Shown: positions 60,465 to 64,000 of the stretch, one piece after another
Layout of the letters: every line of letters starts with the position of its first letter
Position numbering within the stretch: position 1 is the stretch's first letter
Assembly (NCBI GenBank): GCA_930367205.1
Contig: OV884011.1
Location: forward strand, 111,095,139-111,159,138
Direction of reading: 5' to 3'
DNA: 64,000 nt
Source: Acanthosoma haemorrhoidale
Lineage: Eukaryota; Arthropoda; Insecta; Hemiptera; Acanthosomatidae
The notes under the pieces: generated by a model
Database searches by the model: none
What the model was told of the DNA's origin: nothing
What the model saw: the letters and a program-made list of their open reading frames with translations, nothing else
Translations under genes and position numbers: made by a program

Positions 60465-61977
60465 TTTTAGGAACAGTAAGCTATTAAACTGCTGACGTAT
60501 TTAATGGAGGTGGGTATAGAAAAATGTGCGGCATTTTTTGCTTAAAAAAGAAAATAACTTAAATCAGATTTGCAGAAATTTCAAAAGAGGAAATTATTTT
60601 TCAGCTTGAAAAAAACTAAATGTGTAGGTATGCTTACAATATTCTACATATTAAAATGAAATCATTTGTTACAATTATGTATTCTTTTATTTAAAAAATG
60701 AAGGAAGCTGGTTTATACAGTTACTTCTTACCTATTAACCTTAAAAAAATGCAGAAACCTGAAAGAAGAGCTACAATTAAATAAGAAGTGTTTTACTAAA
60801 TAAGTTTTTAATAGTAATTTTGATCTTAGTGCACGCATTTGGTCCTAAATAAAGCAATTTTGGGACAGCTGGGAACATGGCGTAGGAGCAACTTTGAGGT
60901 GGGTAGGCTTACTTGAGCCCTTCAATTATTCCTTTGATCTGAGTCTCCAATCATCAACTGCTCACGTTTGTTCTAAGCCTGGGTTACGTTGGCTTTTTCT
61001 TCTATTACACCCCGAAAAACCTTACGAACCCTGAAAAAAACCTTCGTATCAACTGACGATATTAATAATGTGTTTTTAGATAATATATTCGCAATTCAAT
61101 CATATAAATACCATTTTAAATCAAAAGGAAAGATTATGGAATAGCTGGAAGGAAAAGTGAAGTCATGTTTCCAAAATGTCTAAAGTTTGATAAAAACATC
61201 CTTGTCACTGAAAATCACTTGAAAAAAAAACGTAAATAGTGATAATGTTGAAATAAGGAATTAAATTACTTAAATATAAATGTTGGATAAACACATTTTA
61301 ATCTTACAAATAATGATATTTCAATAGAATAAATAAAATACTTGTAAGTTGATTTCAATAATTCAATAACTGATTTTATTAATTTGTAAAGATTTATAAT
61401 GGCGTTAGAATTAAAAGCATCAAACTATTGAGCAATATAAAATAAACGAAATAAACATACTTGTAAAGATTAATTAAATTACACGTTATTTACCAGGTCC
61501 CTTAGTGGATAGTCACAACACATAAGCAAACAATAAAAAAAAAGTCTGATCTTGAAAGTAACCTTCACACACAAAAAACTAGCTAGATCATAAGCTGGAG
61601 TTTACATACTTAAAACAGATCGGATTCAAATACTCGATTTCAGATAATATATAAACACACATATATACACACAGATAATATGTTTGGAAGATCTTCAATT
61701 TACTTTTTATTGTGGTTGTTCTTTTCAGGGCTTTAGCAGCAGGGATCGTTGATTTCCGGATACAAAAGAACATTTTTTTTTTAGTTTAGTTTTACAATGG
61801 TGATTTTTCACTAAGTTTAACTTCTAAAAAGTGGTTGGAAATTGTTTCATCTGTTTTTGGGTTTCAATACTAATAAACACATAAAAGAAAAACAAAGGAC
61901 GACCGAGACACAGGTGAAGCCCCATTCCCACCGGTTTGGCAGGACATGTATTTGATATTTGTACATGATATTCTTTC
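60465..61977. other. AT-rich stretch, nothing recognised
   Basis: No coding or repeat match. Confidence 0.4.
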
Positions 61978-61986
61978 AACGTTGAA

Positions 61987-62182
61987 TAGGCCCAGCCACC
62001 AGTGGACTCTCACCACTGCACCGCATCAAACAACCTCTACCTAGGCTTCCCACACTCCTTAATTCCCTCACGCCACCTTCAAGCAGGTGCTCCTGGTACA
62101 AGGATCCGCTCGACCCAAATATTCCTTTATTTTTCTCTCATCCTTAATCTTATAATTAGAAAGCTAAGAAAAAAAAAAAATT
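61987..62182 (+). mobile_element. Family C LINE 3' tail with target-site duplication
   Basis: The CCAGTGGACTCTCACCACTG...CTTCCCACACTCC...AATATTCCTTTATTTTTCTC...AGAAAGCTAAG series followed by 12 A matches the 8.7-kb copy in reverse complement. AACGTTGAA is present at both borders (61978-61986 and 62183-62191). Confidence 0.85.
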
Positions 62183-62191
62183 AACGTTGAA

Positions 62192-64000
62192 GTATACCGT
62201 ACTTTCTTCACTTTTAATTATGTCTTTTAAGCAGCAAATAGTCAGAATATTTATAGGCTGTTTAATATATCTTACATGTTTTTCATTTTAGTAATTTTTG
62301 TAGAAAAATTAGACAAAAGACGTCTTCATTTTTTTTTGTTTTACAATAAAGTTTCTCCGTTTGCTTTCGGGTTATACAATATTAAGTATGGACTGTACCT
62401 GAGTTCATTCTGTAAGTAGTTCCCAACATTACCCACTCAAACTAAAAACAAATCAGTGAAATAACGAATTTTTAATCATAAGATATCCAAGATAGAAAAA
62501 AAGGATCGCGAAAAAAGAAAAACGACCTAATAACAGTCTGAAAATGAAAGGTTTTAGGAAGAATGCTGAAGGGTGAGCGTGACGCCATCATTCCGAGTCA
62601 CAGCACAGTCCCGACTCCAGGGCTGAAGAATGAAGCCAATAAAGCTTCGGGGTATATCCTAGGGAACTTCAGGCGAGCTCCTGTCCTGACGTCACATTCA
62701 TCCTCCCAGGGCGGGTTAATCTCTTAGCATCGTGTAATCGGTTTTTTTGTAAAGCGGAATGTACATTAGCAAGTTTTTGAGATTTGAAATAAACATTGAA
62801 AAAACAAAAAAACACAAAAGAGCCCGAAAATTCCCACCATAATTAAACTTATAAAGGAAGAAATTCCAATATCAAACACCGATCATAAGGTACCCAGGAG
62901 TACACCAAAAAACTAACTTTTATCCATCATGCCAAAAATAAATGCTGAAAATCCCAAAGCAACGATGATGTATCGAAATATTATTTAGATTGTTATGTTA
63001 CTGAATTGCCTTGTCTACTTTGTCGATCACCTCTTCGTCCATTCCTAGAACCTCATCATAATCAATGTGATGGATATTTTTTAATTGCATATTATACTTT
63101 AGTAATGGTTGTCTCCATCACGCAGCTCTATCTATTATCTAAATAGATAAATAATACACAATTGTTATTAAATGACAATTTTTTATTGATCGTTTTAAAT
63201 TTGTATTATGGATAACTTAATTTGGTCAGTACAACAGGTATTGCTTTTTGATGGACTGAATGAGGCCAAAACGTCGCATTTATTGTCATTAGTGCATAAT
63301 AAAAATCTATTCAGACGGATATTGTGCTTAATTTGTGATATTCAATGTAGATACATAGACATCATTGAAAGCAACAAATATTACTTAATGTATTACTGTT
63401 ATATTTATAATTCAAATTTTATTCACGCTGATCATTATTTTGTATATTATCAGCAATGAAGCAATCAAGAAACAGACATACATTTAGACAGAAAAAAAAA
63501 TCAATTAGATGTAGAAATTACCTGAGAACAATACATTTACTCCTAACAACTATTACAAAAGTGTACTCATAAAACAATATACCATTAATTTTTTTCACGT
63601 ATTATACTTTTGAAGGAGTGCTGTTTTTCGTATTGAGAGCTCAAGGACGCTCATAGTCACCATCAAACTTATTAATGTATTATAACAGGTTCGATAGTTA
63701 AAATTACTTATCGTATTCTAATCGCATCATTGTAGAGTTTGATAAACATATAACATATAACGCTCCTTTGGAATATACTACCAACCTTAAAGGAGTTGGT
63801 ATTATATTTAGTATAGCCTGGATATTTTTTAATGTTAACCCAGCATTAATGAGGAGAGTGAAACTTTATAAAAAAAAATCCGTCGATAAACACAAACACA
63901 GCTTACCCTACATCTCCGACCTGAAAACACTAATACTAAAGTGTGTTGTCCAGCTCATTCCGCTAAAAAAAAATAGTTAAAGAGGTAGAAAATAATCATT
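62192..64000. other. AT-rich stretch with one GC-richer island
   Basis: A GC-richer patch at about 62565-62745 contains a palindromic TGACGTCA (62687-62694), which matches a cAMP-response element. No adjoining gene is visible, so regulatory function is unproven. The rest shows only short chance frames. Confidence 0.3.

Overview
This window looks like non-coding, AT-rich DNA from an animal nuclear genome. An arthropod (insect or crustacean) is the best guess, because the transposons are Jockey-type LINEs with an ORF1 bearing three zinc knuckles, together with Ty3/gypsy elements typical of arthropods. No prokaryotic features are present. I found no complete host gene. The only host-gene signals are one candidate first exon near 32.4 kb and two tRNA-like fragments. 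The species cannot be named from the sequence.

The recognisable content is a graveyard of retroelements. LINE family A (Jockey clade) is the most abundant, with about a dozen pieces. These are a near full-length dead copy at 2.2-6.4 kb (minus), a 1.9-kb 5'-truncated copy at 14.2-16.2 kb, 3'-end fragments at 10.0, 10.6, 25.0, 42.8, 44.6 and 54.8 kb, a thumb-domain fragment at 46.4 kb, and three very old relics at 18.5, 23.2 and 30.7 kb that are seen only by translating. Family A copies end in a fixed AATAAAG-type tail and not in poly(A). LINE family B occurs at 27.1, 28.7, 48.3, 58.4 and 60.3 kb. LINE family C occurs as a long dead copy at 33.6-37.1 kb (minus) and as 3' tails at 8.7, 47.8 and 62.0 kb. 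Several fragments are flanked by target-site duplications of 9-13 bp, so their insertion boundaries can be read directly.

LTR elements belong to three groups. Group D has LTR ends at 6.4, 7.2, 7.8 and 32.9 kb and a gag fragment at 7.3 kb. Group E is a gypsy element with LTR, primer-binding site, gag, protease and the start of RT at 12.1-13.95 kb; related LTR pieces lie at 9.1-9.8, 45.3-45.8 and 48.5 kb. Group F is an AT-rich gypsy gag-protease region at 48.6-50.2 kb. The LTR piece at 9 kb carries a 275-bp (GA/CT)n array just downstream of its TATA box; a second array of similar length lies at 18.7-19.0 kb.

Non-autonomous elements include a 460-bp foldback element at 16.5-17.0 kb and a 123-bp inverted-repeat MITE at 26.9 kb. 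Long AT-rich stretches (1-2.1, 19-22, 25-27, 37-42.8, 50.3-54.8, 55.1-58.4 and 60.5-64 kb) contain no gene I can support.
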